Below are positions 16,802 through 27,953 of a DNA stretch of 64,000 nucleotides, piece by piece. The stretch lies in assembly GCF_012641395.1 (NCBI RefSeq), contig NZ_JABAIH010000001.1:744001-808000 (forward strand). The letters run 5' to 3'. Source of the DNA: Rhizobium sp. P32RR-XVIII (GTDB taxonomy: Bacteria > Pseudomonadota > Alphaproteobacteria > Rhizobiales > Rhizobiaceae). The position numbers were made by a program, and so were the translations under genes. How positions within the stretch are numbered: position 1 is the first letter of the stretch; every line of letters begins with the position of its first letter. The notes beneath the pieces are model-generated. The model was given only the letters and a program-made list of their open reading frames with translations, did not search any database and was not told where the DNA came from.

Positions 16802-17560
16802 TTACCAAGCGGCAATCACATGGTGGATGATCTGGTAATCGCGGCTCTCCTCACCAAGCGGCGCGACGGGCCACGTCCACGATGTCTTGTCAGCCGGCGG
16901 CGCGACGTCTTGCAGCAGATCGGCGGCCTCATGCGTCTTTCCGTTCCGGTCGATCACCGCGTAGGAAGTGTCAGTGACGAGACAGGTGGCGCAGGGCTGG
17001 ATCTGAAGGCCCTCGATGTGCGCGGCAATCAGGCGCTGCACGGTATCCTGGGGCATTGCCCTGTCCTGTTCGGCCTCGAAGCGACGCTTGACGCCGCGGC
17101 CGATCTGGGAAAGCAGGTTGGCAGAAATGACGAGATCGAGGTAGGGCACACCGCGAAGGAAGCCGAGCGGCTCCGCCGAACCCGTTTCCCGCAACGCATC
17201 GTAGCCGGAAAGGTCGCGCTCGATGAGGCGAACGTTCCGGTATCCCTTTGCCTTCAGCCAGAAGCGCACGGAGGTGAGGTGCACGAGATCGATGAGGACG
17301 ACCGTGTCGAAGGCCTTGGAAAGCGCCTCGATCGGTACGTCGCGCAGGAGCCCCGATCCCAGGACCACCACGGTCCGCTTCTGCCGCAGGCCGGAGGCCG
17401 CCGCAAGCATGGCCGACTGGCTCTTCTCTTCATGCTCCGCCCACTGCCCGCTGCAGCGCCTGGCGCGGGACCAGAGATTGACCGAATAGCGGACGAATTT
17501 GCGGTGCGGCTTGGCCGTGACGGGCAGAGTTGCGATATAGAGCAAGGCTTCGACGATCAT
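16802..17560 (-). CDS. Conserved Rossmann-fold protein of unknown function
   Basis: A 252-residue cytoplasmic protein. The middle segment TVVVLGSGLLRDVPIEALSK followed by TVVLIDLVHL looks like the first two strands and the glycine loop of a methyltransferase-type Rossmann fold, with the acidic residue after strand 2. LDLVISANLLSQIG resembles motif IV of such enzymes. No catalytic motif was recognised and I cannot give a substrate. It is divergent from hisS, with 137 bp between the start codons. Confidence 0.7.
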   Translation of the reverse strand: MIVEALLYIATLPVTAKPHRKFVRYSVNLWSRARRCSGQWAEHEEKSQSAMLAAASGLRQKRTVVVLGSGLLRDVPIEALSKAFDTVVLIDLVHLTSVRFWLKAKGYRNVRLIERDLSGYDALRETGSAEPLGFLRGVPYLDLVISANLLSQIGRGVKRRFEAEQDRAMPQDTVQRLIAAHIEGLQIQPCATCLVTDTSYAVIDRNGKTHEAADLLQDVAPPADKTSWTWPVAPLGEESRDYQIIHHVIAAW

Positions 17561-17697
17561 GGCCGGTTCCGCAATTTGGGCTGTGCTTGTTCGATCTTTG
17601 ATTCTGCGGTTCGCTTCAAGGCCCCTTCGCCCTTGCCGCTACCGGCCCAATCCGCTAGGAAACCGCCACTGTCACGATTGAGCGGAATGCGTTGGAA

Positions 17698-19221
17698 ATG
17701 AACGACAAGCAGAAGAAACCACAAAAGCTCAAGGCTCGCCTGCCGCGCGGCTTCGTCGACCGTTCGGCGGCGGATATCCGCGCCGTCAACGAGATGACCG
17801 CGAAGATTCGCGAAGTCTATGAGCATTATGGTTTCGATCCGGTCGAAACGCCGCTCCTCGAATATACCGATGCGCTTGGGAAGTTCCTGCCCGACAGCGA
17901 CCGCCCGAACGAAGGCGTCTTCTCGCTGCAGGACGATGACGACCAGTGGATGAGCCTGCGCTACGACTTGACGGCACCGCTCGCCCGCCATGTCGCGGAG
18001 AATTTCAACGACATCCAGCTGCCCTACCGCACTTATCGGGCCGGCTATGTGTTCCGCAACGAAAAGCCCGGTCCGGGCCGGTTCCGCCAGTTCATGCAGT
18101 TCGACGCCGACACCGTCGGCGCGCCGGGCGTCCAGGCGGATGCCGAAATGTGCATGATGATGGCCGACACACTCGAAGCGCTCGGTATCAAGCGCGGCGA
18201 TTACGTTATCCGGGTCAACAACCGCAAGGTTCTCGACGGCGTTCTGGAGGCAATCGGCCTCGGCGGCGACGACAAGGCAGGACAGCGCCTCAACGTGCTG
18301 CGGGCCATCGACAAGCTCGACAAGTTCGGCCCGGAGGGCGTGGCCCTCCTGCTCGGACCCGGCCGCAAGGACGAGTCCGGTGATTTCACCAAGGGTGCCG
18401 GTCTGGACCAGAGCCAGATCGACAAGGTTCTCTTCTTCGTTGGCGTCAAGGATTACGCGAAGAGCGCCGCTCGGCTTGCAGACCTCGTCGCGGGCACCTC
18501 GAAGGGTGCCGAAGGTGTCGAGGAACTCAATTTCATCGGCAACCTCGTTCTCAGCGCCGGTTACGACAGCACTCGCATCAAGATCGATCCGTCGGTCGTG
18601 CGCGGTCTGGAATACTACACCGGCCCGGTCTACGAAGCCGAACTGCTCTTCGATGTTACCAATGAAAAGGGCGAAAAAGTCGTCTTCGGTTCGGTCGGCG
18701 GCGGCGGGCGCTATGACGGCCTTGTGTCGCGTTTCATGGGCCAGCCGGTTCCGGCAACGGGCTTCTCGATCGGCGTTTCGCGGCTGATGACGGCGCTGAA
18801 AAACCTCGGCAAGCTCGGCCAGCAGGATGTCATCGAGCCGGTACTCGTCACCGTCATGGATGGCGATGTGGGCGCTATGGGCCGCTATCAGCGCATGACG
18901 CAGGAATTGCGCGCCGCCGGCATCCGCGCCGAGATGTTCCAGGGCAACTGGAAGAAATTCGGCAACCAGCTAAAATATGCCGACCGCCGCGGCTGCCCAA
19001 TCGCGATCATTCAGGGGGGCGACGAGCGCGCTGAGGGCGTCGTGCAGATCAAGGATCTGATCGAGGGCAAGCGCCTTTCCGGCGAGATCGAGGACAATGC
19101 GAGCTGGCGCGAAGCCCGCGTCGCACAGGAGACCGTTGCCGAGGCCGATCTCGTGGCCAAGGTGAAGGAAATTCTGGCGGCGCAGGCGGAAGATCGCGCG
19201 AGGGCGGGGTCCAATGCGTGA
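17698..19221 (+). CDS. hisS: Histidyl-tRNA synthetase
   Basis: A class II aminoacyl-tRNA synthetase of 507 residues that charges tRNA-His. Class II motif 1 precedes [13 protein letters not shown], motif 2 reads [20 protein letters not shown], and motif 3 lies in [10 protein letters not shown]. The HisA histidine motifs appear as [12 protein letters not shown] and GGGGRYDGL. The C-terminal anticodon-binding domain begins near residue 380. The ATG at 17698 is taken as the start; a TTG six bases upstream is also in frame. The longer length compared with about 420 residues in E. coli reflects insertions usual in alphaproteobacteria. Confidence 0.96.
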   Translation: MNDKQKKPQKLKARLPRGFVDRSAADIRAVNEMTAKIREVYEHYGFDPVETPLLEYTDALGKFLPDSDRPNEGVFSLQDDDDQWMSLRYDLTAPLARHVAENFNDIQLPYRTYRAGYVFRNEKPGPGRFRQFMQFDADTVGAPGVQADAEMCMMMADTLEALGIKRGDYVIRVNNRKVLDGVLEAIGLGGDDKAGQRLNVLRAIDKLDKFGPEGVALLLGPGRKDESGDFTKGAGLDQSQIDKVLFFVGVKDYAKSAARLADLVAGTSKGAEGVEELNFIGNLVLSAGYDSTRIKIDPSVVRGLEYYTGPVYEAELLFDVTNEKGEKVVFGSVGGGGRYDGLVSRFMGQPVPATGFSIGVSRLMTALKNLGKLGQQDVIEPVLVTVMDGDVGAMGRYQRMTQELRAAGIRAEMFQGNWKKFGNQLKYADRRGCPIAIIQGGDERAEGVVQIKDLIEGKRLSGEIEDNASWREARVAQETVAEADLVAKVKEILAAQAEDRARAGSNA

Positions 19222-19224
19222 TTT

Positions 19225-19378
19225 TCCCCTTCCCAACCCCTCCCCACAGGGGGAAGGGGCTTTTCGCCGCACCGCTTTGCCCAAAGCAACGTTCCAGCTT
19301 GTGCTGACGTCTGTGATCATGCCTGATGAAGGCCGCGAGTTAGTCCCTCCCCCCTATGGGGAGGGGTTGGGGAGGGGA
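19225..19378. repeat. Palindromic intergenic element between hisS and hisZ
   Basis: A 154-bp element bounded by 34-bp inverted terminal repeats. The left arm is 19225-19258 and the right arm is 19345-19378; 31 of 34 positions match. Each arm is itself a C-rich/G-rich hairpin (CCCCTCCCCACAGGGGG). The core holds no gene. It looks like a non-autonomous repeat of the kind common between genes in Rhizobiales. Confidence 0.8.
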
Positions 19379-19398
19379 CTTTATTGGGGAGCCATCCC

Positions 19399-20520
19399 AT
19401 GCCCCTGATCAACCTCCCCGATTTCGCTGACGACCTTCTGGACGAATTCGCCGCCCGGAAGACGACGCGGATCGACACGCCGGTCATCCAGCCGGCCGAG
19501 CCTTTCCTCGACATCGCCGGCGAAGACCTCCGCCGCCGCATCTTCATGACGGAAAGCGAGACCGGCGCGAGCCTTTGCCTGCGCCCGGAATTCACCATTC
19601 CCGTCTGCATTCGCCACATCGAAACCGCCACCGGCACGCCGAAGCGCTATTCCTATCTCGGCGAAGTCTTCCGCCAGCGCCGCGAGGGCGGCAACGAATT
19701 CTACCAGGCTGGCATTGAAGATCTCGGCGACATCAATATCGCCAGTGCCGACGCCCGCGCGATCGGCGATGCGACCGCCATCCTGACGCGGCTTCTCCCC
19801 GGCAAGCGCTTCTCGGTAACGCTAGGCGATCAGGCGGTCTTCGAAGCCGTCGTTCAGGCGCTCGGCCTGCCGCTCGGCTGGCAGAAGCGGTTGATCCACG
19901 CCTTCGGCAACATGACGCAGCTTGAGGCGCTGCTTGCGAGCCTCGTCAGCCCGCAGTTCGTGACCGGCCTTGACGACGATATCGCCCGGCTGATCGCGAC
20001 CGGAGATGAGGCGGCGCTCATCGCCCACATCGACACGACGATGCAGGCGACCGGCTATTCCTCGAATGCAAGCCGCTCGCCGGCCGAGATCGCACGCCGC
20101 CTGAAGGAGAAGCTGATCCTATCGGAAACGCGCCTCGACGACGCGGCCTTCCGCGTGCTCGAGGAGTTTCTGTCCCTCAGGGTGCCGCTCATAAACGCGT
20201 CTGCCGCGCTCGCCGGTTTTGCCGATGCCGCCGGTTTGAGGCTCGGCAACGCCCTTTCGCGTTTCGATGGCCGTGTGGCTGCCCTTGGGAACTCCGGCAT
20301 CGATCTGTCGTCCATTGACTATCGCGCCGCCTTCGGGCGCCCGCTCGACTACTATACCGGCCTTGTCTTCGAGGTCGGTATCGAAGGCTCTTCCGCCGTT
20401 CTGGTGGGCGGTGGGCGCTTCGACAGGCTTCTGACGCTGCTCGGCGCCAAGGATCGCATTCCGGCCGTTGGCTTCTCGCTCTGGCTCGATCGCATCGAAA
20501 CGGAAAGGGCGGCGGCATGA
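19399..20520 (+). CDS. hisZ: ATP phosphoribosyltransferase regulatory subunit
   Basis: A 373-residue HisS-like protein that lacks tRNA-charging activity and activates short-form HisG in histidine biosynthesis. It retains a class II synthetase core ([35 protein letters not shown]) and the [10 protein letters not shown] and GGGRFDRL segments but ends without an anticodon-binding domain. The ATG at 19399 (MPLINLPDF) is the likely start; a TTG at 19384 would add five residues. It overlaps hisG by 4 bp, which fits the known HisZ-HisG complex. Confidence 0.94.
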   Translation: MPLINLPDFADDLLDEFAARKTTRIDTPVIQPAEPFLDIAGEDLRRRIFMTESETGASLCLRPEFTIPVCIRHIETATGTPKRYSYLGEVFRQRREGGNEFYQAGIEDLGDINIASADARAIGDATAILTRLLPGKRFSVTLGDQAVFEAVVQALGLPLGWQKRLIHAFGNMTQLEALLASLVSPQFVTGLDDDIARLIATGDEAALIAHIDTTMQATGYSSNASRSPAEIARRLKEKLILSETRLDDAAFRVLEEFLSLRVPLINASAALAGFADAAGLRLGNALSRFDGRVAALGNSGIDLSSIDYRAAFGRPLDYYTGLVFEVGIEGSSAVLVGGGRFDRLLTLLGAKDRIPAVGFSLWLDRIETERAAA

Positions 20521-21212
20521 CGATCACCATCGCACTGCCCTCCAAGGGCCGCATGAAGGACGACGCTTCGGCGATCTTCGAACGCGCCGGCATGAAGATT
20601 ACTGCCGTCGGCAACGACCGCTCCTATCGCGGTCGCGTCGAGGGATGGGACGACGTCGATGTCGCCTTCCTGTCGGCCTCGGAAATCTCCCGTGAACTCG
20701 GCAATGGCTCGATCGATTTCGGTGTGACGGGCGAGGATCTCGTACGCGAAGGATTGGCTGAAGCAGACAAGCGCGTGGAATTCTGCGCCCGCCTCGGTTT
20801 CGGGCAGGCTGACGTGGTGGTCGCCGTTCCGGAAATATGGCTCGACGTCGATACGATGGCCGATCTCGGAGACGTCGCCGCCGACTTCCGAGCCCGCCAC
20901 GGCCGCCGCTTGACCATCGCGACCAAATACTGGCGGCTGACGCAGCAATTCTTCTCCAGCCAGCACGGCATTCAGCTCTACCGTATCGTCGAAAGCCTTG
21001 GCGCGACGGAAGGCGCCCCCGCGTCCGGCTCGGCCGACATCATCGTCGATATCACCTCGACAGGCTCCACCTTGAGGGCGAACCACCTGCGAGTGCTGAA
21101 CGACGGCGTGATCCTGCGGTCGCAGGCCTGCCTCGTGCGCGCCCGCAAGGACAATCACGCTGACGAGCAGTCGGTGGCAAAAATCATGGAAGCGGTGCGA
21201 AGCGCCCTTTGA
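20517..21212 (+). CDS. hisG: ATP phosphoribosyltransferase, short form
   Basis: First enzyme of histidine biosynthesis, joining ATP and PRPP. The 231-residue length is that of the short form, which lacks the C-terminal regulatory domain and needs HisZ. The N-terminal [14 protein letters not shown] is typical. The PRPP-binding loop reads [13 protein letters not shown], near residue 180. It is the third gene of the hisS-hisZ-hisG cluster and is followed by a strong terminator. Confidence 0.96.
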   Translation: MTITIALPSKGRMKDDASAIFERAGMKITAVGNDRSYRGRVEGWDDVDVAFLSASEISRELGNGSIDFGVTGEDLVREGLAEADKRVEFCARLGFGQADVVVAVPEIWLDVDTMADLGDVAADFRARHGRRLTIATKYWRLTQQFFSSQHGIQLYRIVESLGATEGAPASGSADIIVDITSTGSTLRANHLRVLNDGVILRSQACLVRARKDNHADEQSVAKIMEAVRSAL

Positions 21213-21236
21213 TTTCATCATAGGACCAAACGAAAA

Positions 21237-21264
21237 AACCCGCCGTCTTTCGACGGCGGGTTTC
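21237..21264. terminator. Bidirectional terminator after hisG
   Basis: AAACCCGCCGTC-TTTC-GACGGCGGGTTT, a perfect 12-bp stem between the convergent hisG and DoxX genes, with an A-run before it and T-rich sequence after it. Confidence 0.9.
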
Positions 21265-21285
21265 TATGCTTGGGAGGTTGTTCGC

Positions 21286-21711
21286 TTAGGCGCGGACGGC
21301 AGATGCGCCGCGGCGGGCATCGATCGAGTAGGCGCCTGCGCCGACTGTGGCGAGCAGGATGTAACCGCCGGCCAGCGTGAAGTTCTTCATGACCATGATC
21401 TGGTTGAGGATATTCACCAGCTCGGTGCCGCTGGCATAGGGCAGGTGGAAGAAGATGGCAGTGAAGATAGAGAAGGCGGCAAGCAGCCAGCCGACGATGC
21501 GGACCTGAAAGCCGACGAGAACGGCAAGGCCGGTCAGAAGTTCGAAGAGACCTGCGAGATAGGTCAGCGCCGTTGCGGCAGGAAAGCCTGCGCCTGCGAT
21601 CATGCCGGCAGTGCCTGCCGGATCGGTGACCTTGCCGAAGCCAGCAAGGATGAACATGAAGGACAGGAGGATGCGGGCGACAAGAATAAGGCCGTTGCTG
21701 GTATTCGACAT
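21286..21711 (-). CDS. DoxX-family membrane protein
   Basis: A 141-residue inner-membrane protein with four predicted helices (LILVARILLSFMFILAGFGK, ALTYLAGLFELLTGLAVLVG, VGWLLAAFSIFTAIFFHLPY and AGGYILLATVGAGAYS). The RxLLxxxFxxaGxxK start is that of the DoxX/SURF4-like family. DoxX proteins have been tied to redox and thiol stress in other bacteria. The start at 21711 follows GGAGATCACGTCC. It is divergent from a glutathione S-transferase gene across 217 bp, suggesting shared control. Confidence 0.9.
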   Translation of the reverse strand: MSNTSNGLILVARILLSFMFILAGFGKVTDPAGTAGMIAGAGFPAATALTYLAGLFELLTGLAVLVGFQVRIVGWLLAAFSIFTAIFFHLPYASGTELVNILNQIMVMKNFTLAGGYILLATVGAGAYSIDARRGASAVRA

Positions 21712-21824
21712 GGACGTGATCTCCGTTTGGATTGCTCTGGAGGTCCCTGTGCCCCGGCACTTTCTGAACCTCGTTGGCCCTTCTATTCGCTCATTTTGAT
21801 GTAACTGAAAAGATAAACAGAAGC

Positions 21825-21858
21825 GGACGGTTTGTTCAATGTTTTGAAACGACCGTTC
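21825..21858. promoter_or_regulatory. Candidate operator between doxX-like gene and GST gene
   Basis: Imperfect inverted repeat GGACGGTTTGTTCA / TGAAACGACCGTTC with a 6-base spacer (10 of 14 arm positions pair). It lies between divergent starts and resembles TetR-type sites, but no regulator gene is adjacent. Confidence 0.4.
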
Positions 21859-21928
21859 ACGCAGCGTGGCTTGTGTTCGCGGTAGCTGCTCTTCTATGGT
21901 CTGCTTCCCATCCCCCAAGGAGATTCCA

Positions 21929-22639
21929 ATGGCAGACCTTTCAAGCTTCCCGATCACCAAACGCTGGCCGGCAAAGAACCCCGACGTCATTCAGCTTTAT
22001 TCGTTGCAAACGCCGAATGGCGTGAAGGTGTCGGTCGCGCTGGAAGAGCTCGGCCTACCGTACGAGCCGCATTATATTTCCTTCGCCGCAAACGAGCAGA
22101 AGTCTCCGGAATTCATCTCGCTCAATCCGAACGGCCGTATCCCCTCGATTATCGATCCGAACGGCCCTGACGGCAAGCCGATTGGCCTCTTCGAATCCGG
22201 CGCGATCCTTCTCTATCTCGCGGAAAAGACCGGCAAGCTCCTGCCGGCGGATGCCGTAGGGCGCTACGAGACCATTCAGTGGGTATTCTTTCAGATGGCC
22301 GGGATCGGGCCGATGCTCGGCCAATTCGGTCACTTCCACAAGTTCGCGGCCGAGAAGGTCGCCAACAATTCCTATCCGGTGGAGCGCTATCGGGACGAGG
22401 CCAAGCGGCTGCTCAGCGTGCTGGAGGCACGTCTGGAGGGACGTCAATGGATCATGGGTGACACCTACACGATCGCCGACATCACAACATTCCCATGGAT
22501 CCGTGGCGCCGATATCTTCTATGGCGGCCGGGAGGTCCTGGACTACGCAAAGTTCCCCTCCGTCATGGCGTGGCTCGAGCGCTGCATTGCTCGCCCGGCA
22601 AGCGAAAAGGGCCTGAACATTCCCGTCAAGCCGGAGTAA
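21929..22639 (+). CDS. Glutathione S-transferase, YghU/nu-class-like
   Basis: A 236-residue cytosolic GST. The thioredoxin-like domain starts with VIQLYSLQTPNGVKVSVALEE, shown here as TPNGVKVSVALEE, and contains the glutathione-binding LNPNGRIPSI and FESGAILLYLAE. The all-helical C-terminal domain includes YTIADITTFPWI. The TPNG motif in place of a catalytic Ser/Tyr is characteristic of the YghU/YfcG type, which act as disulfide-bond reductases. The start at 21929 follows AAGGAGATTCCA. A terminator lies 16 bp after the stop. Confidence 0.93.
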   Translation: MADLSSFPITKRWPAKNPDVIQLYSLQTPNGVKVSVALEELGLPYEPHYISFAANEQKSPEFISLNPNGRIPSIIDPNGPDGKPIGLFESGAILLYLAEKTGKLLPADAVGRYETIQWVFFQMAGIGPMLGQFGHFHKFAAEKVANNSYPVERYRDEAKRLLSVLEARLEGRQWIMGDTYTIADITTFPWIRGADIFYGGREVLDYAKFPSVMAWLERCIARPASEKGLNIPVKPE

Positions 22640-22655
22640 TCGGCGCAAAGAAAAA

Positions 22656-22683
22656 GGCCGGACTCAGGACCGGCCCTTTTTTT
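22656..22683 (+). terminator. Intrinsic terminator after GST gene
   Basis: GGCCGG-ACTCAGGA-CCGGCC followed by C and seven T residues, with five A residues before the stem: a canonical rho-independent terminator. Confidence 0.9.
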
Positions 22684-22694
22684 GAACCTTCGGC

Positions 22695-23102
22695 CTATTG
22701 CCGGGTGGCGATCTGATGTCCTTGTTCCAGCTTGAACCGCGGGAAGAGGAAGACGCCTGCCATGCTGCCGCTGAACTGTGCCTCGAGCCCGCTCGATGCA
22801 CCCATGCAGAAAACCGGCTGCCGCAAACCGTTCGGCATCAGGATCGTCGTGGAGAAGCAGAAGGATGACGAAAGCGTTGCGGCTTGCTCGAAAAGGGTGA
22901 GGATATGGGCGCGATCTTTCGGATCATAGCAGCGCAACAGGCTCAGAAGACCGCATTCCTGTGTTGAAAGGCCATGCAGCATACTGCTCCACTCGCCGAG
23001 ACGGATAATGCCCGTCGAAAAGTCGCCGGTCCAGGCCTCGGAGACGGAGAACTGCGCAAGCATCTCCTGATCGTGATGCGGCAGATCCAGTGAGTCATGC
23101 AT
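22695..23102 (-). CDS. Small protein, possibly PAS-like
   Basis: A 135-residue protein starting MHDSLDLPHHDQEML. Elements such as WTGDFSTGIIRLGEWSSMLHGL, shown as STGIIRLGEWSSMLHGL, followed by RCYDPKDRAHILTLFEQA, and the strand-like FSTTILMPNG, resemble a single PAS fold, with the helix after the first strands describing a typical 'dh..D' region. No output domain is attached. An in-frame TTG at 23141 would add 13 residues and neither start has a strong ribosome binding site. It is convergent with the GST gene. The fold assignment is tentative. Confidence 0.6.
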   Translation of the reverse strand: MHDSLDLPHHDQEMLAQFSVSEAWTGDFSTGIIRLGEWSSMLHGLSTQECGLLSLLRCYDPKDRAHILTLFEQAATLSSSFCFSTTILMPNGLRQPVFCMGASSGLEAQFSGSMAGVFLFPRFKLEQGHQIATRQ

Positions 23103-23141
23103 GCGGGGGGCGGCAGCGGTTGCTTTGGCGATCTTAAACAA

Positions 23142-23713
23142 GGGCTTTCCCGGGTCGGACGCAGTTCTATCCGCGCTCTCGTGCAGTCTGACGAAACATC
23201 CTCATGCTGCGCCGTCCTTCATGTCCGGGCGTTCAAAGCGCGGCTTGCCGGCAGCGCTCTACTACAATGCATTACTCGAAATCTTGGCTTGGAAGGCACC
23301 TGGCCGACTTTGCCGGAATTGCTTTTGCTGGCGGGCGAAAAAGTATTCTTATGCGTTCAAAATTGCAGCGCGGATTTATATGCAGTTTTGGGCGCCCGGC
23401 AAATGTTTTTTCCGTGATGTCCTGAAGGCCGACTGATGCATTACCGGCGCTTTCCGCACCAAAAACTGTTAAAATCCGGTAGAATTTTGCGGTCCGGACC
23501 GGGTGCAAACGGTTACACCTTTTAAAAATTCTTACTTCCAGGCTGAAATACGACTTTCGCTACAAGTATAAGTAACGCATAAAATAAGTAAGAAAAGTAA
23601 GTTTCGCGAAAGCCTCGACCCTGGCGAGTACCTTCGCCCCTCTCGCTTAAACGTTTCACCATCGGAAATACATAGGCTTTATCAGATGGTCGAATCGCTC
23701 GTCGGCAAACAAA
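23142..23713. other. Gene-poor, partly AT-rich gap between the small PAS-like gene and groEL
   Basis: No convincing coding sequence is seen over about 570 bp. The stretch 23518-23605 is much richer in A and T than its surroundings. It holds four copies of AAGTA(A) (starting near 23564, 23570, 23586 and 23595) plus one inverted copy near 23532. Directly before it lies a LacI-type operator match. The gap may hold a promoter with a long leader for the minus-strand gene at 22695, or an unannotated small RNA. Confidence 0.4.
23504..23517. promoter_or_regulatory. LacI/GalR-type operator match
   Basis: TGCAAACGGTTACA fits the LacI-family consensus TGNAANCGNTTNCA at every fixed position. The palindrome extends to GGTG...CACC outside it. 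No LacI-family gene lies in the window, so its regulator and target are unknown. Confidence 0.5.
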
Positions 23714-23737
23714 AAGGGCGGCCCGAGGACCGCCCTT
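23714..23737 (-). terminator. Terminator of groESL
   Basis: AAGGGCGG-CCCGAGGA-CCGCCCTT forms an 8-bp stem. On the minus strand the stem is followed by TTTTTG. It lies about 43 bp after the groEL stop. Confidence 0.85.
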
Positions 23738-23780
23738 CCTGAACTGAACCGGATGGCTCAGATGTAAAGACCCGAAGGTC

Positions 23781-25779
<1,999 letters not shown>

Positions 25780-25837
25780 TGTCTAATCCCTCGATCAAAT
25801 GACATTCGCGGACCGGGAAGGCCCACATCGATGAGTG

Positions 25838-25864
25838 TTAGCACTCTCCAGTGAGGAGTGCTAG
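25838..25864. promoter_or_regulatory. CIRCE element (HrcA operator)
   Basis: TTAGCACTC-N9-GAGTGCTAG matches the CIRCE consensus TTAGCACTC-N9-GAGTGCTAA in all but the last base. It lies between the groESL promoter and groES, the standard place for repression by HrcA. No hrcA gene is in the window. Confidence 0.95.
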
Positions 25865-25872
25865 CGGCGAGC

Positions 25873-25900
25873 ATTTAGGGATGGCTCCAGAAGGAGTCAA
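25873..25900 (-). promoter_or_regulatory. Predicted groESL promoter
   Basis: On the minus strand, TTGACT (25895-25900) and CTAAAT (25873-25878) are separated by 16 bases. CTTGAC plus CCCTAAAT also fits alphaproteobacterial heat-shock (RpoH) promoters. The start site would fall just before CIRCE. Confidence 0.65.
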
Positions 25901-26095
25901 GAAGACCCATCACGGATTTTTGCGCCGGAATTGTGAAGAGCGCGAGAAATGTCCCAGACGATTGCGGAATCTATGCCGCAGCCCGGCCGGTGAAGGCCGC
26001 TTCAGGTTTTTGCTAAAGGATCGGCCGAAAATCCCTTGCCATCGCGGCATGCCTTTGCGATGTCACGCCTGACTGAAAAGCAATCGGGAAATCGA

Positions 26096-26944
26096 ATGGC
26101 CAAGCGGATTGAGAGTTTTGCGGAGATCACCAGCCAGTATGACGCCGTGTTCTGCGATGTCTGGGGTGTGCTGCACAATGGGATCGACCCTTTCCCGAAG
26201 GCTGCGGCGGCTCTCGAAGCCGCGCGCGCCGAGGGGCTCACCGTCGTGCTCATCACCAATTCGCCGCGGCTCGCGCCGCAGGTGGTCGACCAGCTGCGCC
26301 AGATCGGCATACAGGACAGCGCCTATGACCGGATCGTCACCTCTGGCGACGTCACGCGCGGCCTGATTGCCGAAGGCCCGAAGAAGGTCTTCCTGCTCGG
26401 TCCCGAACGCGACCGTGCAATCGTCGAGGGCCTCGGCGTCGAGCGCGTCGATGCCAAAGAGGCTGAATCGCTCGTCTGCACCGGCTTTTTCGACGACGAG
26501 ACGGAAAAGCCCGAAGACTACACGGAGATGCTCAAGGATTTTCAGGCACGCAACGTGCCGATGATCTGCGCCAATCCGGACCTCGTTGTCGAGCGCGGAC
26601 ACCGCATCATCCCCTGTGCGGGTGCCATGGCCGCTTACTATCACCAACTCGGCGGCGAAACACGCATCGCCGGCAAGCCGCACACGCCGATCTATGACGC
26701 CGTGCTTGCCGCTGCGCGCGAGGCCCACGGCGATTTCCCGAAGAGCCGTATTCTCGCGATCGGCGACGGTATGCCGACGGATGTGCGCGGGGCTCTCGAT
26801 TACGGCCTCGATCTTCTGTATATCAGCGGCGGCATTCATGCCAAGGAATACACGCTGAACGGGGAGCCCGACGAGGCGATCCTGCACGCCTTCCTCGAGC
26901 GCGAGAGGGCAACGCCGAAGTGGTGGATGCCGCGCCTCGCTTAA
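26096..26944 (+). CDS. HAD-IIA (TIGR01459-like) phosphatase
   Basis: A 282-residue NagD-like HAD phosphatase. Motif I is FCDVWGVLHNG, motif II VLITNSPR, the motif III Lys is in IAGKPHTPIYDA, and motif IV is IGDGMPTDVRGA. The large C2-type cap lies between motifs II and III. The substrate in this subgroup is not known to me. The start at 26096 (MAKRIESF) is preferred; ATGs at 26036 and 26054 are in frame but add an unlikely N-terminus. It is followed 13 bp later by ribF and is probably in one transcript with it. Confidence 0.9.
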   Translation: MAKRIESFAEITSQYDAVFCDVWGVLHNGIDPFPKAAAALEAARAEGLTVVLITNSPRLAPQVVDQLRQIGIQDSAYDRIVTSGDVTRGLIAEGPKKVFLLGPERDRAIVEGLGVERVDAKEAESLVCTGFFDDETEKPEDYTEMLKDFQARNVPMICANPDLVVERGHRIIPCAGAMAAYYHQLGGETRIAGKPHTPIYDAVLAAAREAHGDFPKSRILAIGDGMPTDVRGALDYGLDLLYISGGIHAKEYTLNGEPDEAILHAFLERERATPKWWMPRLA

Positions 26945-26957
26945 GAAGAGCCCGCCG

Positions 26958-27941
26958 ATGACCGTCTTCCACCGCAACGAAACCCGCGAACCCTTGCCCG
27001 CCCGCTTGAAAGGCGGGGTGATTGCCATTGGAAATTTCGACGGCGTGCATCGCGGCCATCAATCGGTGCTGAACCGCGCGCTGGAAATCTCGAAAGAGCG
27101 GGGCATCCCCGCGCTCGTGCTGACGTTCGAACCCCATCCGCGGACGGTCTTCAAGCCACAAACGCCGGTGTTCCGCCTGACGCCGGCCCCGTTGAAGGCC
27201 CGCATTCTCGAGGCGATCGGCTTCAACGCCGTCATCGAATACCCCTTCGATCGCGAATTCTCGCAGCGGTCGCCGGATGAGTTCGTTCATGGCATCCTCA
27301 GAGATTGGCTGGGCGCGTCCGAAGTCGTCACCGGTTTCAATTTCCATTTCGGCAAGAACCGCGAGGGCGGTCCGGCCTTCCTGATGGATGCCGGCCACAA
27401 ATACGGCTTCGGCGTCACCCTGATCGACGCCTTCCGCGACGAGAATGCCGAGGTTGTCTCCTCGAGCCGCATTCGCGAGCTGCTGAAGGAAGGTAACGTC
27501 ACTGAGGCGGCCGCTCAGCTCGGCTATCACTACACGGTCGAGGCCGAGGTAATCGGCGGGGAAAAGCTCGGCCGGCAGCTCGGCTTTCCGACGGCCAACA
27601 TGCAGCTTCCGCCGGAGGCCGAACTTGCCGCTGGCATTTACGCCGTTCGCTTCCGCCTGGACGACGGCACGCTCTACGATGCGGTCGCCAGCTACGGCCG
27701 GCGCCCAACGGTGACCGAAAACGGCGCGCCGCTGCTCGAAACCTATCTCTTCGATTTCAGCGGCGACCTCTATGGCCGGACCTGTTCCGTCTCCCTCTTC
27801 GGCTATCTGCGGCCCGAGTTGAAGTTCGATGGCCTGGAAGCCCTCGTCGAGCAGATGAAGCGCGACGAGCAGGAGGCGAGGGCGCTGCTTGCGGGCGTCA
27901 AGCCGCTCGGCGAGCTCGACCGGAAACTCTGCTTCAGCTAG
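26958..27941 (+). CDS. ribF: Bifunctional riboflavin kinase / FAD synthetase
   Basis: Makes FMN and FAD from riboflavin. At 327 residues it has the N-terminal nucleotidyltransferase domain (IGNFDGVHRGHQSVL, and SSSRIRELLKEGNV) and the C-terminal flavokinase domain (GRQLGFPTANMQ, with the catalytic Glu in LLETYLFDF). Both halves are intact. It lies directly downstream of the HAD-IIA gene. Confidence 0.97.
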   Translation: MTVFHRNETREPLPARLKGGVIAIGNFDGVHRGHQSVLNRALEISKERGIPALVLTFEPHPRTVFKPQTPVFRLTPAPLKARILEAIGFNAVIEYPFDREFSQRSPDEFVHGILRDWLGASEVVTGFNFHFGKNREGGPAFLMDAGHKYGFGVTLIDAFRDENAEVVSSSRIRELLKEGNVTEAAAQLGYHYTVEAEVIGGEKLGRQLGFPTANMQLPPEAELAAGIYAVRFRLDDGTLYDAVASYGRRPTVTENGAPLLETYLFDFSGDLYGRTCSVSLFGYLRPELKFDGLEALVEQMKRDEQEARALLAGVKPLGELDRKLCFS

Positions 27942-27953
27942 CGCCGCGCGCGG

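Noticed and set aside
23101..23436. 111-codon plus-strand open frame between the PAS-like gene and groEL
   Set aside because: No ribosome binding site, odd composition with many Cys and aromatic residues, and it overlaps the start region of the minus-strand gene.
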